Notes under the pieces: generated by a model | Databases searched by the model: none | What the model saw: only the letters and a program-made list of their open reading frames with translations | Told to the model about the DNA's origin: nothing | Program-made: the position numbers and the translations under genes | Part shown: one piece after another, positions 11,666 through 25,200 of the stretch | Position numbering within the stretch: position 1 is the first letter of the stretch | How the letters are laid out: every line of letters begins with the position of its first letter | Source: Homalodisca vitripennis | Taxonomy: Eukaryota; Arthropoda; Insecta; Hemiptera; Cicadellidae | NCBI RefSeq assembly: GCF_021130785.1 | Contig: NC_060214.1 | Location: forward strand, 43,383,001-43,447,000 | Direction of reading: 5' to 3' | Length of the DNA: 64,000 bases

Positions 11666-14079
11666 CAGTTCCTTTATTCTTGATATGCAATATTAACAGA
11701 ATAACTGAAAACAACACTAAAATATCCCTATTAGCCCACATTCTTCTAAAATCCATACATTTTATACTAAACTTATATAAAAAAAACCAGCTAATTTCCC
11801 CTGTGGCTTTCTCCTCAATTTACTACAGATAACCAACTAACATCGTGGGCATATTTCTTTTAAAATTACAATTCATACCCTCCCTAATTAATGTGATCTT
11901 CATGATAAACCTAATTTTTAAGTTTTTAAGAGGCAATATTTTGGGACCATCAAGTTAAAGGAAAGAAAACGATTTTAAAAATACCAGGAAATAACTTGAA
12001 TTATCCTTCCAATGATTTCTTGGATAAACGATTTATAAGTACCAAATAAACCATTAACCGGCCATGGAGAAAATCCTCCAAGACGAAGATTCTTATGCGA
12101 TTAATTAATGCACAATTGAATCTAAAGAATCATGAAGAGCTACATACTTTTAAAAGAAGTCGATGTTGTGCCATGTAGAACTCTGAGTTCATCAGTATTT
12201 ACAGGATACAGTTTAAAATAAGAAGTATTGTTTACTTATGATAAGCAGACTCTAAGCTAATCAATATTGAAAACGTAAAGAAATTCTAAATGCTATTAAA
12301 ATTAACGATAACGTAACGATTATTTCTGTCATAATAATAATTTTTTACAAGAAATATTTTGATAAGAATAGTAATTTATTTATAACCTGCCTGAAATAAG
12401 CCCCAGAAAGGAAGTTTTAAGATCCGTGTGGGGAGTAGGCCTGTATGGATTTACTAAGTACGAATTTTCTAAAGATGAAAAATAAAGATGACAATAAAAA
12501 ACTACATTCCTAAAAACGTATTCCAAAGGATAGAAATTGAACCAATGCAATAAGTAATGTAATTTGGAGACTATTTCAATAAACTGGTTAAAAAACGAAA
12601 AATAGTAGATTTTTACGATTCTCTATCATACAAGCACAGAATTTCGCCAAACAATCTAGGAAAATATCAATTCAAAAAATTAAATCAAGAGTAACATACA
12701 ACATAATTTTGTCCAAGGTGACCCAAAGGATTATCAACTAAACTACATTATAGTGAGAAACATCCCAAACATATTGATAGTGGTGGATGTATGTAAACCC
12801 TTAATAACGGATTCTTCACGATTGGTGCCTGGAACATTTATCATTAAAAATGAGAGACTTGCAATCTCTGAAGTTTTCCCGATGGAGCTACTCAAAGTTA
12901 CAAATACTTGAATGGTTATATCAAACTAAATCGTAAATTAGGTGAAATTGTTAGAGATAATTAGAGGTTGGTCACAAACCCGATGCTGGCCCGATATTGT
13001 TGGTATGTGGATCAATTATTTCCTTGAATTTATATGGAAATAGTTTTAAATCCGCGTTTTTGTCATTTTTAGTATTTACCAGGTGGTAAGCAGAATAGAA
13101 TGCTCTTTTTAAAAACAGAGGCACGCAAATGTTTTAATCTGAACATTTTTTTATTCGTATAGGTTAGAGAGTTTCATGTCCATGTGAGTGGACTGGGCCT
13201 ATCATTTAAATTTTGTTTATGTTCTTGCGCATCTGAGGCATATAATTGAAGTGAAACCAAGGATGTTTACCGGACAATTTTCCATCGTTTCAGCGTAAAG
13301 AAAAAAAATTATTAAGACTACCTTTAGAGATTAGATTGCAGATCCTTCAAAACGTAGTGGTTACTGATTTTTTTGTTTCGCTGAACGGACAAGAGGGAAT
13401 TTCCGGAAAAATTTTGTTTTTTCCTTCACATATGCTTCCATCGTAAAAATATAATCTTCAAGCAAAGAATTGATCATGTCATTTCCAGATATACCTGTAG
13501 AAGACAATTTATTTGCTTACATATTACATAAAGCTGTCCATCTAATAACTAACATTATAGTGACTGCCTGAGTGTCCTAACCTGTTCTTCAGAAACCAGA
13601 GCTTTTGAGTAACTTATAGCTTACAACACTGATAACATCAAACAAAAGTAAATAGTAAATAAAAACTACAACAGTTAAGAGAGTGTAAATGATGGTTTAT
13701 CCTCTGTACGAATCCAACTGTTTAATTTATAACGAATTGTGAAATTGTATTAGCATGCAAATATACGTAAATCACTCCAACTGGAACTTCCCAAATAACA
13801 GCTGTTGAGTTCGTTTAGTGGATTTTACAGCCAATCAGTTGATTATTTTAGTTAGATTGAAGAAAAAAGCCTCTATTAAGTCTGAATATCCCTTGCATAA
13901 TTTTTGGAAATTATCTGTTTTAAAACTAAAAGTAATACTCTCATGAGAAAATTAACGTAGAAACTTAGGAGGCCACGTGGGACATCACCTATATTGCAGG
14001 TTACAATTATAAATCCACAAAAGACGCAATCTAGAGCTTTTGGATTACTGGCATATGGAAGATATAAAAAGCATTGCTG
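11666..14079. other. AT-rich intergenic, nothing recognised
   Basis: Ordinary AT-rich DNA between the artefact and LINE-E. The true 5' end of LINE-E could lie somewhat inside this stretch; I could not place it. Confidence 0.4.
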
Positions 14080-14239
14080 GGAGGAGAATGAAGGAGAGAA
14101 ATCCTTGAAGGCCAAAGCAAGGTGGAGTTCCCTAGAACTCGCAAATCCATAAACCACGGTCTTGAAGAACTGATATCTGATAACAAAAGTCTGTTGAGAC
14201 TCAAAGAAATTAATAGATGGAACCAGCATAAAGAAGATT

Positions 14240-14850
14240 TCCAGTCTGCAGGAGGAAAATAACCGACTACAATTTTTACAATCAAGACATTTCGGATTGC
14301 CAAGCTGAACTGGATCAGTACTCCAACGGAAACAACCCTGAGATTTTTGGAATTCCTGAGGAGGGTACCAGCTGGTCGTCTGATATGCCCTTAAGAAGAA
14401 AGGTAATGAGAGATCCGAACTTGCTTCTGGAACTACATTGAGCGAGGAGCCATAGACCCTGTCATCGGATTGGTGGGCATTAACCGCACCAACATCGGGG
14501 ATAATGTGAATTTCTTCGCCGGACAACGCTGACAATCTACTAACAGCAGCGGAAAGTGAAAAGAGACTTTTCTACAAGACCATCTGGCTGGCTAGCAAGA
14601 GCGAAGCTCACCAGTGTACATCAACGTCTCCTTGGCTCCGGTAAAGAAAGAGATCTCCTTTGCAAAAGCTCGTAAATTAAAATCTGACTTTAACTACAAG
14701 TATGTATGGGTAGATAGGGCAGGGAGGGTGAAGCTAGAAATCGGATGGACGTTCATGTAGAGTGGGTAGTCATTGGCAATGAGGATATCTTGGCGAACTT
14801 GATTGATAAGGAAAATAAGAAACGTCAACCCCAATACAGTTCCGTTCTGC
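14240..14850 (+). pseudogene. LINE-E ORF1 remnant (RNA-binding ORF1p type)
   Basis: Two characteristic ORF1 signatures survive in different frames: AELDQYSNGNNPEIFGIPEE around 14300-14360 (family pattern AELDQYSRRNNLEIxGIPE), and a C-terminal stretch around 14620-14745 containing KKEISFAKARKLKS and YKYVWVDRAGRVKLE, the usual end of such ORF1 proteins. ORF1p binds element RNA as a chaperone. A longer open frame on the opposite strand (14535-13876) is only the antisense shadow of this region. Confidence 0.65.
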
Positions 14851-14984
14851 AAAGTTGAGATGATTTTCATTTGTTGTTTTCCTTTGTTACATGCCCAATG
14901 AAATTGTTCGCTAGTTAGTTACAATTAGTTCTGAAAGGCACGCTAGGCCTATTATTTGTTATTTAAATATGTTATATATTGGAT

Positions 14985-17900
14985 AGTTTAAAACTAAGTA
15001 TTTATTATCAAAACGTGCGGGACTGAGAACCAAACATGATATTTATACGAGTCAGAGCTGGCAGAGATTACGATTTACTATCGCTTTTACCAGAAACCTG
15101 GCTTGACCCGGCATAGATAACAGTGAATGTTCGATTGTAGATACGCAAGTGTTACCGTGCAGACAGAGATCGAAGTGACCACAGGTCTGAGTAGAGGGGG
15201 GGAGTCTTATGTGGCGGTAAACAAACGCATATCACTGTGCAGACTGAGAACTGGTCCACAGCTGATCGCGTCTAACATAGATTCACTCTCGGTCAAACTG
15301 TTCCACTCGCCGTTCAACACAGTTATCTGTAAGTGTTGTTTACATTCCTCCGGCCAAGTTCTCATTCCTACACAAATTATGGTAATTCCTGTGATTTAAT
15401 AGATGTTTTCATTATAATAAAATATTATAATCCTTGGAGATTTTAACATTCCGACAATTAATGGGCAACTGCCTTTGAATTTACTGTTGCCTAATCCTCA
15501 GCATAACATTATTAACAATATAATGTGTGTACATAACCTTTCTTCATACAATAACATTTTAAACTTGTAAATGATTGACTTAGATTTGGTGTTAAGTAAT
15601 TACAATAATACCATGTTGAACGGAGCTTTTAGCCCGTTATTGCCAGTTGACGATTTCCCACCCACTTTAATTATATTTTGCATAGATAAACCCATAGAGC
15701 ACACACCTTGTCCCTGAGATTTTCATCCAAGCAGTATTACCCTTTAAACATGCAAATTTTTTCGAGCTGTACTTGTAAAAACTTTAGAGACTAAGATTGG
15801 GGACTTAAGGTAAAAGTCTTACCTCTGTTAATGAATGATTAGATTATTTCTAAGTGTATTGTTCTCTTTGTATCAGTCAGTGGTGTTCGCACGAAAGAAG
15901 GTGAGAAGTTCCAAATAATCTTCCAGTATGGTTACTCGTGAAATAATTATGGATTTTAAAATTAAAAAACAAATGTGGCTAAAAAAAGAAGTACTCCTCT
16001 CGTCATCATAATAATTTAATTTAAGTCTTTAAGAAAGACTGTTAGGATAAAAAACAAGTAGCACATAGAGATTACATTTCTTCGGTAAGAATAACATAAA
16101 ATTAAATCCTAATAATTTCTGGTCTTTTAAATCTAATCAAAACGAAATAATAACCATTGAGTGTGAGTGAATGAATAATATGTCTGTTTTGATGACACAT
16201 ATACTGGAGATAATTACCTGATCTTTTTGCCAAGTTACTTTACATCTGTTTATGACCCACCAACCCTCCTGTTACAATCCTGGACAGTTCATAGTAGTCA
16301 ATCCCTAGACAAGTTCTTTATTTATCACCCAGTTTTAATTCTAGTGATGTAGTGAGAACCATAAGAGAGATGAATCAAAAAGGTCTTCGGGCGCACCAGA
16401 TGGAATTCCAGCGTAATATTGTAAAAGGGTTGTGGGGAGATATTTAAGCAAAACCACTGTGTTTTATTTTTAATCCTTTCAACTTTCGTATGTGTAGTTT
16501 CCGGACAAACGGACATGGAGGCCAAAGTTAATCCTATTTTCAAATCTGGAGAAAAAAATAAAATTGAGCATTATCGCCAAATTCGTTGATAAATTCATTT
16601 GCAAAGGTTATGAGCTTCTTTTGTATAATGGAATATTTTAGTGCAATCAAGTCTAGGATTTCCCTCAGAACAACAATGGGTTCTTACCAAACGCGCTTCA
16701 GCAACAAACTAATGGAGCTTTCTTTAATATATCAGCTGAACATTGAATAATGGCGGAAGACTAGATGTAATATTACTGATTTTTCACAAGCATTTGACAG
16801 TGTAAATCATGATATTTTGCTGCGCAAAATTATTTCCTCTTAGGATTTTCAGTTTGATTTTTGTATATTTATGCGTCATATTTACAAAACCGAACCAGTT
16901 TGTGTCAATGTTAAACAAATCTTCTTGTGTTATACAAGCTCCTCGTGTTCCTCAGGGCTCAAATTTAGGACCTCTCTTGTTTTGAATATTCATAATTATC
17001 TCCCCTGTTGCGTCTCTGACTGTAAATGTCTATTTTTTTTTCTTCGCTGATGATCTTAAATTATACAAGGCCTATTAAAAGATGATTTTTATGTTAAAAA
17101 CTTATTACAAAATTCTTTTAGAACCCAGTTGTAATGTTTTGTGTTCTGACCTAATAAGTTGAATTGAATGTAAACTAAGTGTTTTTGCCATGTCATACTC
17201 ACGGAGGAGGATTCCTGATTTAACATTAACTTCTAAATAAAAAAGCTTAAAAAATTTTTCTAAAATAAAGATTTAGTGTAATTTTTAGTTCTTCATTCTG
17301 TTTTAATGATCATGTCCACATGCTGGGTCCGGTTGCATACAAACTTCTGGTGCTTTGTCAAAGAAATTCAAGATATTTGTCCATAATACTAAACAATTAT
17401 GACTTTGTATATAAACTATGATAAGAAGTAAATTAGAGTAGTTTTCTGTTATCTGAATTCAATAAATGTTTAGAGGTGGAAGCAATTTAAGATACTACAA
17501 AACAAATTTCTTAAATTTTTATTTTTACAAACAACATAATTATGTAATGTCCTTACGACATGCCCACTTTCTAATTTAAGGGAATGTTTGCAGCTTACAA
17601 AATTGTCCCATAAGAAGGGAACTAGCCTCAATAAGTTTTTTATGTAAGTTACTTAATAATTCAGTTGATAGTTCTATTATTTGTTAAGTCACATTGGTTG
17701 CATTACTCGACATCATATATTTAGAGAATTAATTTATTTGCTTTACCTACCTGTAGAACAGTTTCTCATTATAACTTTCCTTTGTACAAGACGCTACGGT
17801 TTCTTAATTTAAACCAATCAAACATAATAGTATTTAATGATAATTTGGGAAAATATTTTAAAGATATGCAGGCAAACCTTTTAATATTGATTTAATTATT
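14985..17900 (+). pseudogene. LINE-E ORF2 remnant (endonuclease + reverse transcriptase)
   Basis: The AP-type endonuclease is seen as SIYYQNVR at about 14998, LGDFNIP at about 15433-15453 and DLDLVLSN near 15580. At 15640-15660 the usual D-x-Y-H-P-P motif reads VDDFPPTL, so the catalytic His is missing. The reverse transcriptase shows PVFKSG near 16540, FSQAFDSVNHDIL near 16780-16820, a PQGS motif near 16955 and the FADD catalytic box at 17043-17054. RT C-terminal sequence of the SKLEYSSVIW type follows near 17420. Many stops separate these pieces, so it is non-functional. Confidence 0.75.
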
Positions 17901-18185
17901 TGTCATGTTAGAAGTGTATGTGTACAATGAAGCAAAATTTGGTTTATTTTTTTAAATTTTATAGAGTTCATTTAATTGTGTTGTGTAAATGAAATTTAAT
18001 ATCAAATATGTGTAACTGCCAGCAGTTTAGTTTAGTTTAGTTTGTTATTTAAAGTTCATATTAAGATACATTAATTTTTATACGATAGCTGTTTTTGAAT
18101 AATTGAAGTTTTGTTACTTTGTTTGTTGCTATATCATGTCCTGATAGCTGTCATGTAAAATTGAAAATAAATAAATATTTTATAT

Positions 18186-20273
18186 ATGTATATAACATTA
18201 CTTTTACATATATAAAATAGCTGTATAGTAATTAAGATATCTATTATATTCTATATTCAATTTTATTCTTCAGTATTCAAAATGAAGACATATTTTTAAT
18301 TAATGCAAGTATTCAATAAATTATTGGTCGTTACTCTTTACTAAAATACGTTTAAAAAAATTATGATTCATCAAAAATGAAATCAATAATCCGCCTTATG
18401 ATTATTACAAAATTGTTTTTTTAATATGACTACACCATGTGAAAATTTATATTATTTAAATAACGGAATTGAAATGAATTTCTAAAGGCTAAAGATAACT
18501 GCCTGTTACTGATTCTGTTATTGTAGATGTTGAATATTGAGAACATAAAGAAAAAAGTCCTTACCTCAGAACGACTGTGACAACGAAACCTGCTTTTCAG
18601 TTCAGTTTGTACAGTCAGGAACAATTACTCGCTATAAATCCCAGGAGATCCCACGCTCCAGCGAGCGCTTGTTAGGCGTTTAATTCCGCTACTTCTACAT
18701 TTCTTCGGCCTTAACACAGTCTCCGAGGAATAAAACAGTCCAATTAGTTTATTCCTTACAAATTATGTTTGAATTGAAAAGTGTTTTATTAAGTATATGA
18801 TAGTAAAACCTAAGTCTGAAGTATATTTAATGAACTATGTAAAATTGTCTATAGGTAGGTTATAACAAAAAATAATTACAAGAAACATGCTGAAATGTTA
18901 TATATTAACCATACCCATGGTGTTACAAAATAAATAATTGTGTAAACTATAGCTTGTAGGTCAAGTCATATTTACATACAAATGTACCAAAACCTACGGT
19001 GAGGTACTTTAGTCTAATACGTTTTTAAGAAAGTGTGAAGTCAATTTTAAAATCTGACAGAAGTGCAATTAAATATTTAGTATCGTGTTGAAAAGGTCAC
19101 ATTTCAGACGATGCACTAGGAGAAAGAATAAACTGGAACAAACACAAAGTTCAAATTGATTCAACCTATTTCACCATTGCTACACCTTGCGCGCATGGAA
19201 ACAAACTTTTAAAATATCCGCCACCAGACACGAAACTCCCTTTATAATACATTTTTATATATATAAATTTATAAAAACACAACGTATATACTTTTCTTAA
19301 AGCTTTTAAATCCTATTATCACTCATAATTTCATCACTAAAGACGAGGAAATAGATATAGCAGAAAAGTAATTATGGCTTTACGAATTTACCTAAATAGT
19401 TAATAAATATTTAATAAATGTTACCATATAACTGGCCTTCATATATAGACGTTTTCTTGCAAGAATTTAAATATACTGTTATGTAGGTACTAAATAGATA
19501 AACTAAACACCTTAAAGAAATAAGTGTAGTGGTGCGAGGTTAATTTAACCATTTTTTTCACATGATAATATTTTACTATATAATTATTAATCTTCATTTT
19601 AAGACAAACTCCAGTATTTAGAGTATACGCAATCACAGTTTATTTTATGTAAGTCTTACATCCCCTTAACATCTGATTCGGTCTTAGGTGAATTACGACC
19701 GTTAATTTGGGACATGGATGTGAGCTTGAAACATAGAGAGATGTATCAAACATTGAAGTTTCTGTCTGCTTGTTTTGTTTGTCATTCTTAAAGTGAATCT
19801 ATAACTTTTTTATTAGATATCATTGTATATAATTGTATGCAATCTTTGTCTGTTGCATTCTAAAAAAAACATTGCTCATGGAAAATCGTTTTCTCTAGTA
19901 AGTAAGGACTCTTCTGATAGTAAGGCTTGGCTAAAAAGGTACTTAATATAATAATGATATCATTAGCCTCTTAAGAGTTGGTTCGTATGTCCAGGATAAA
20001 ACCTTAGTTAACAGCATAATCATAATTTAAAATGCTACATTTTAAACCATATTTGTATTTTTAATAATTTTTTATTCAGTTGTATGTATAATAGTAAATT
20101 TTTAATTAGAAAGTAATGATATAATTAATGTTGAGCTATATTTATCTGTAAAAGTATTTAATAATTAAAGGCGTAATAACTATGTTCAACGATCCAAAAT
20201 AAAAAAACGTAAGCTTTGTTGTGGACAGTAAGATAGGTAATATAATCGTTATAAATTTGTCGTTTTCAACATT
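18186..20273. other. AT-rich intergenic, nothing firm
   Basis: A less AT-rich patch lies at about 18560-18740; on the minus strand it ends in a donor-like gag|gtaagg near 18565. It could be a 5' exon of a minus-strand transcript, but no coding frame supports it. The rest holds nothing I recognise. Confidence 0.3.
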
Positions 20274-21028
20274 TTATCGATCGATACTTTTGATTTTTAG
20301 GTTGGATGAACCATAGATCAATTTTGCAATCACGTCTGCAATCATACTGTTTAAAACAATCATAATCAGTGAGGTACCGGTCGGGAATGTTGTTATTGGT
20401 CCCTTGCTACCTGGCCGGAATGTAATTGTAAATATAATGATATTGTTAAATATACCGTCATTGATGAAATAAGGCAAATATAATATTACTAAAACAATGT
20501 GTCCATCATATTTAGAACATAAATTGTCTACTTACAAGTTACATATATGGTCCACGGAATAAAATCATGTTAATGTAACAATAAGTCTATTATTTCGTGT
20601 TTACTAAATAAAATTTGTTTTTACAGAGTTTTTTGATACCTCGAGAAGAATAAACGGTAAACTGCAAGTGTTCAATCCGATCATCTTGCAATTTTTGTAA
20701 AACATTTTCATTTCAAAATCCCACAAAGAACTCCATGAGTTAACATTATATAGATCATTCTGTTCAAATCATAACAACAGTGCTTGTAACACTGGGAGAA
20801 CTGGGCCAACTTCCGCGAAAGAAAAGTACCATCTAACGCGATGTATATAGGAACCACTTACCACCATCAGTTTCTACATGCAAGCACATGAACCTACAAA
20901 TCATCCACGATGCTACGTTTACAACCACTCTTTTGTGATTAAAATTTTTCATTAAGTTGTATGATTTGAGAAAATCACTTAGATACCCGAAGTCTGTCAT
21001 GCACGTGACAGCGTTTGGTTTCTGAATT
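20274..21028 (-). CDS. two-exon membrane protein fragment, unrecognised
   Basis: Exon X (21028-20862) has a good acceptor (gtgttttag) and an ideal donor (gtaagt). Exon Y (20488-20274) follows a 373-base intron ending ttgttttag. Exon X ends with one base and exon Y supplies two, so the frame continues exactly. Exon X includes DFGYLSDFLKSYN and NVASWMICRFMCLHVETDGG. Exon Y has hydrophobic stretches (FNNIIIFTITF; SLIMIVLNSMIADVIAKLIY), then NLKIKSIDR and a stop. The last part faintly recalls the third membrane helix and following LKTIDDL-like stretch of ionotropic receptors, but the match is too weak to name. The ending just there would make it truncated. Upstream exons are needed; exon X begins in phase 2. 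Confidence 0.45.
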
Positions 21029-24000
21029 CTAAAACACAATAATTAATAGTAAAGGTTTTGAAATCAAATAAAACTGAGCGTCACTGATGATTTCCCCTCT
21101 CAACTGCAATTTGAAACTCTAGTGGCTAAGGTTCAAATCTTTTCGTTGGGTTTCATTCTCTAAATGGCGTTTTTTTGGTCAAGCTATCCAAAGTTGCTCT
21201 CTTTTAGATGGGTTTTATGAGAATAAAATGCAATTAGAAATGTCATCGTCTCCCTGTGAAATGATAAAAAATGGTGAGGTAATAGAATGAAGCTTAATAA
21301 ACAAGTTTTGTGAGAATTAATCAGGATGTAACAACAGGTACACGCAGAGAGGGACAAATTAATGGAACTTTCTTGGATAAAGAATTATTTCATGTGTAAA
21401 GTTTTTAAGTCTCAATGAACCTTCTATCAGGAGCTATCCCATTTCCAAAACTTTCGTTTCTATATAGAATGTTAGATCTTTAATAATTTTAAATTCTTTG
21501 GATTAACTGATGATCTGTTTGTAATAATCAGCATGTTCAGGCTAAATATCAAAAGCATATTTAATGGTACTTATATCTAGTTTTGTATCATACAAAAATA
21601 AAATATAAAATGCTTGAGTTAATTTTGTAAAGCACTGCCGATTAAAGTTTATCCCTCAAAATTTACCATGACATCAAGATCTAATCCTGTTTACAAAACA
21701 AAATCAGTCACCAACTTCGGTGTACAAACAAGATTCAATATCAGTTAGTGCCTTGATTAGGAGTGTCAGGCATTATAACTTGTGACTCAACGGAACAGCT
21801 TCTAATATATCTTGCTAGCAAGCAATTCAACAGCTTTTGACCTAGTCCTACAGTTGTTAGTTCTAGCCCAATAAATTGCACACAAAAGATAAACTTGCTG
21901 TTATATCCTTCAAAATCTACAACCTAATGGTTTTCTTAGGTGTAATTGAAGTAATACTGACATTCTAAGTGTTTTGGCATGTTCCAAGACACAAAAATGC
22001 TTTTTATTTCTTAATGAAAACATTTTTGATGGCACAATAACTAAGTAAATACATAACTATATTGCAAGACAATGCTTAATGTAGTTGCTCTCTCAGGATA
22101 AAAAAAATCTCTTTAGGATATAATAGTTTATTACCTTCTCTTGCAAGATTGTTATTACTAGATTGTGATATTAAATATTGCGATAGTGTTAAAAGGTAGA
22201 CTGTTTTAATTATATATCAAATACTTATGTTAGGTAAATGCGTAAGAGGATATTTGATATTTTAGTATATTAGTATTTTAGTGTGATTACAATATTATGC
22301 ATAAAATGAAGTTTGTTGCAGGTTTTGAAATTTCTATAAAAATCTATTTATGGTAGTCTAGTAAATACTGGTCTATATTCTTAGTTTAATTATCTGATCA
22401 AAGGTTGGGCAAACCGACTTTTCTGAAATCACAGAATATTTTATAGTTGCGAAACACTTAATTTAAAGATATATGGTCATATGCTTGTCACATTCACATT
22501 TTCGTATAGAAAGAATTCTATAAAATGTTAATGTCTGTTTGTCATATAATTTTGTCATATACTGTTTGTCATATAATGTCATAATGTTGTTGTGTCACAT
22601 ATTGGGGTTTTCACTAAACCTTCAAGGCATGTATATGAAATATTTGAAAAAAAATGTTCTTCTAAATTAATGTGTTACCTTATTATTGGTATGAAAGAAT
22701 AAATATAAAACATAAAATAGTATTTTAATAGGTTTTTAGATGTAAAGAATTATTATAAATGAAAGGAGTCATTTTTAAACTCTTTTTTATATAAAATGTT
22801 TTTATGAATATTTAAGATTAAATATAATAGAAATTTAAGTTACGACATGTACTCATTTATCTGTATTATTCTTCCTGTACTGAATTTTAAAAAGAATTGT
22901 TTTGTTTTTTGTTTTTAAAGAACGACGGAATATGTCTTTAAAATTTCTGTTGTCTTTTATATTGTTCTTGTGTTGAAAAAGTATAATAAATTACACCTAT
23001 TGAAAAAGCTATCCGAGGCATTTAATAAATAATTTATGTTCACTGAAAAATGTCTAAGTTTGGAGTTCTGAATGAAAAATTAGAATTGACAGTAAGTCAC
23101 TGCTTAATTCAGACAGTAAATTTCTTTAATAAAAACACTTCATCACGATAAAAAGCTTCACGGTACCTCTTATGGAAACAGGTAGCGGGTGATGTAAGAT
23201 ATTTTCTTAAATTGGAGAGAATTTGTTATAAAGATTATCAATTTTATTTACGCAGGTTTTCCTTGTAATAAAACAAATAGCAGGTATATACTAGTTTTTT
23301 AAGTTTTAACATAGAGTGAAATTTATGAAATAAATATACGAAAACAATTCAAAGAGTTTCTTTAATACTATTTTCCTTCGTTTACCACCTGCATGTCTGT
23401 ATTTCTTATTACAAATATTATACCTTAGAAACGGTTTTAGTTTATCTGTTATAATTCTGCATATTTGTTTGTCTTGATAGGAATAATCTTTCCAGCGAAA
23501 TTTATTTTTTATAGTTTAAAACTAGTAATATTTTTGAAATTATTACTAAAAATACCTTCTTAAAACCGAACGAAAAACGAAAAATATCCAAACATGTAAA
23601 ACATACCTTATAAAAAAAAACCTAAATAAACTTCTTTATTAGGAACGAGCAAAAACTTACGTCATTCACGCACGTGGGTATAACACTCATTGTTTTTCGT
23701 TACTAATTTACTAAACATATCTACTGTGAGTATTTGTGATTAAAAACATTTTTCTTTACTGATGTACAAATACAATTTACTGGAGAACTGTTGATAATTA
23801 GAGATAAAACACATTTAGAAGGAAATCCATAAAAAATATACAGGAACATGTTTTAAATTAAATTAAAATTATGGAATTACTTATTAGGATTCATTTATAT
23901 TTAACCTTACACATAATTCTATAGTATTGCTTACACATAAAATTGACTCTTCTTTATCAAGCTGAAGGCTGCACAGCTTTGAAACGTTGGAAGCTTTGAA

Positions 24001-24175
24001 TGAAATATGGACTGTTAACTCAGTTAAGGCTGTGTTTTCATCGTAGAAACTCTCACCCTAGTTTGTGCAAATGAAAATCATGATTGGGAAGTCAAAGGCG
24101 AGTTTGGAATACGGATGAGTTACATTATATAGTGATTCAGTACGCAAACTGCTTCAAATGAATTCTGTGTTTTAC
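21029..24175. other. non-coding or intron, AT-rich
   Basis: Could be intron between the exon pair at 20.3-21.0 kb and the signal-peptide exon at 24.2 kb. Short local repeats of tgtcatata occur at 22540-22600. A phrase resembling a hammerhead core (CTGAAGG..GAAAC) lies at 23962-23990 on the plus strand. Confidence 0.3.
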
Positions 24176-24497
24176 CTTCTATATCTGTAGAACTAGAATA
24201 AATTGTCCTCAAGTTTTGATACTCAATGTCTGCTATTGATGTATAAGACACCATAAAAGTAACAATGCCGCTGATATTACTGTAATTTGCTATAAATGTT
24301 TTTATGAGGAAATAACATTGTATAAACTTGAATAACTCATAAAAGCCAAATTTCTGTCCCACTGAAACATTAGAAGCGTTCAATTCAGGAAAATCAACAT
24401 TACATCTCGTATTTGTAGAGCTGCATAAATTTTTATTCAGGAGGTAAAATACAAGTGCTGATTTTAAAATGAACAGGATATTCTGAATGAAAATCAT
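24176..24497 (-). CDS. candidate 5' exon with signal peptide, unrecognised
   Basis: ATG at 24497 opens a frame beginning MIFIQNILFILKSALVFYLL, a typical signal peptide or anchor, followed by a luminal-looking stretch with N-glycosylation sequons (NASNVS, NYSN). A donor-like gaag|gtaaaa at 24175 gives 107 codons plus one base; without splicing the frame runs on to a stop at 24120 (125 residues). It is on the same strand as the exons at 20.3-21.0 kb and could be the N-terminus of that gene, but the phases do not join directly, so at least one more exon would be needed. Confidence 0.3.
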
Positions 24498-25033
24498 GTT
24501 CTGGTCTTAATAACACGCAACAACTTTGCTGTACAGTATTAGTTAAAGCTGTGGTGTACTAAAGTTTTTACTGTGCAACAGAATATCTTCAAAATATTGT
24601 GTTATGTAAAAAGCAGTAAAAGATGGAGTGATCATTCACTAAAGGTAAATTGAGTATTAATGGAACCATTACATATAATTAATATTTTGTCCCAAAAAAT
24701 ATATATTTTCATGAAAAGAAACCCTTAGTTTTTTTAAAGTAATATTTTACTAGGTAACTGTAATGTTAACAAAACACGTTACACTTTCATAATGTTAGAT
24801 AAAGTAAAAAAGGTCCGTATATATACATATAAATATAATATTATATATATTATTGTTTTTAAACTTTCCAAGCATTAGGAATTTTTGTAAAATTTCTTAA
24901 AAACTTTTTGATAGAAAAATGTCATGAATGGACCTGTTTATGTTAATAACTCCACGTTATAGGTTTATCTATATATTAGTATAATGAAAATTCAATTAAA
25001 ACCCTTATAAAAATGTTTGTATTGCCATACACG

Positions 25034-25063
25034 TGTTTCGGTATTCAACCAACGTCAGTGTAC
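25034..25063 (-). ncRNA. hammerhead-ribozyme-like phrase (degenerate)
   Basis: Read on the minus strand: CTGACG, a short hairpin (GGT TGAAT ACC), then GAAAC. This is the order of a hammerhead core (CUGANGA, helix II, GAAA), but the A after CTGANG is T here. Hammerhead motifs are known in Penelope-like elements, and a Penelope fragment lies 1.7 kb upstream on the same strand. Activity is unlikely as written. Confidence 0.2.
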
Positions 25064-25200
25064 ATTAACCTTTAAATAAATAATGAAAAACTAAACAAAC
25101 ACGTGTGGACCATTTAAATATTTGTTAAATTTAAACGGCTCAGATGTAATTTTTTGATTAGTAATACCAATTTTTGAAAAAAATAAAAAAACTAAATACA

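Larger units (their letters stand above)
14080..18185 (+). mobile_element. LINE-E, decayed two-ORF non-LTR retrotransposon
   Basis: A plus-strand element with the order ORF1 remnant, endonuclease, reverse transcriptase, RT C-terminal region and an A-rich end. Both ORFs are shattered by stops and shifts, so it is an old copy. The 3' part after about 17960 is non-coding, contains a short (gttta)n array at 18024-18043, and ends around 18180 in aaataaataaat. The domain set is typical of the Jockey/CR1/I group; I cannot assign the clade. The 5' boundary is approximate. Confidence 0.75.

Noticed and set aside
13876..14535. 219-codon open frame on the minus strand
   Set aside because: It is antisense to the LINE-E ORF1 remnant, whose plus-strand motifs are clear. 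The minus product matches nothing.
18430..18624. Minus-strand 64-codon frame ending near a gtaagg donor
   Set aside because: The frame runs through the donor into AT-rich sequence and shows no domain; too weak to call.
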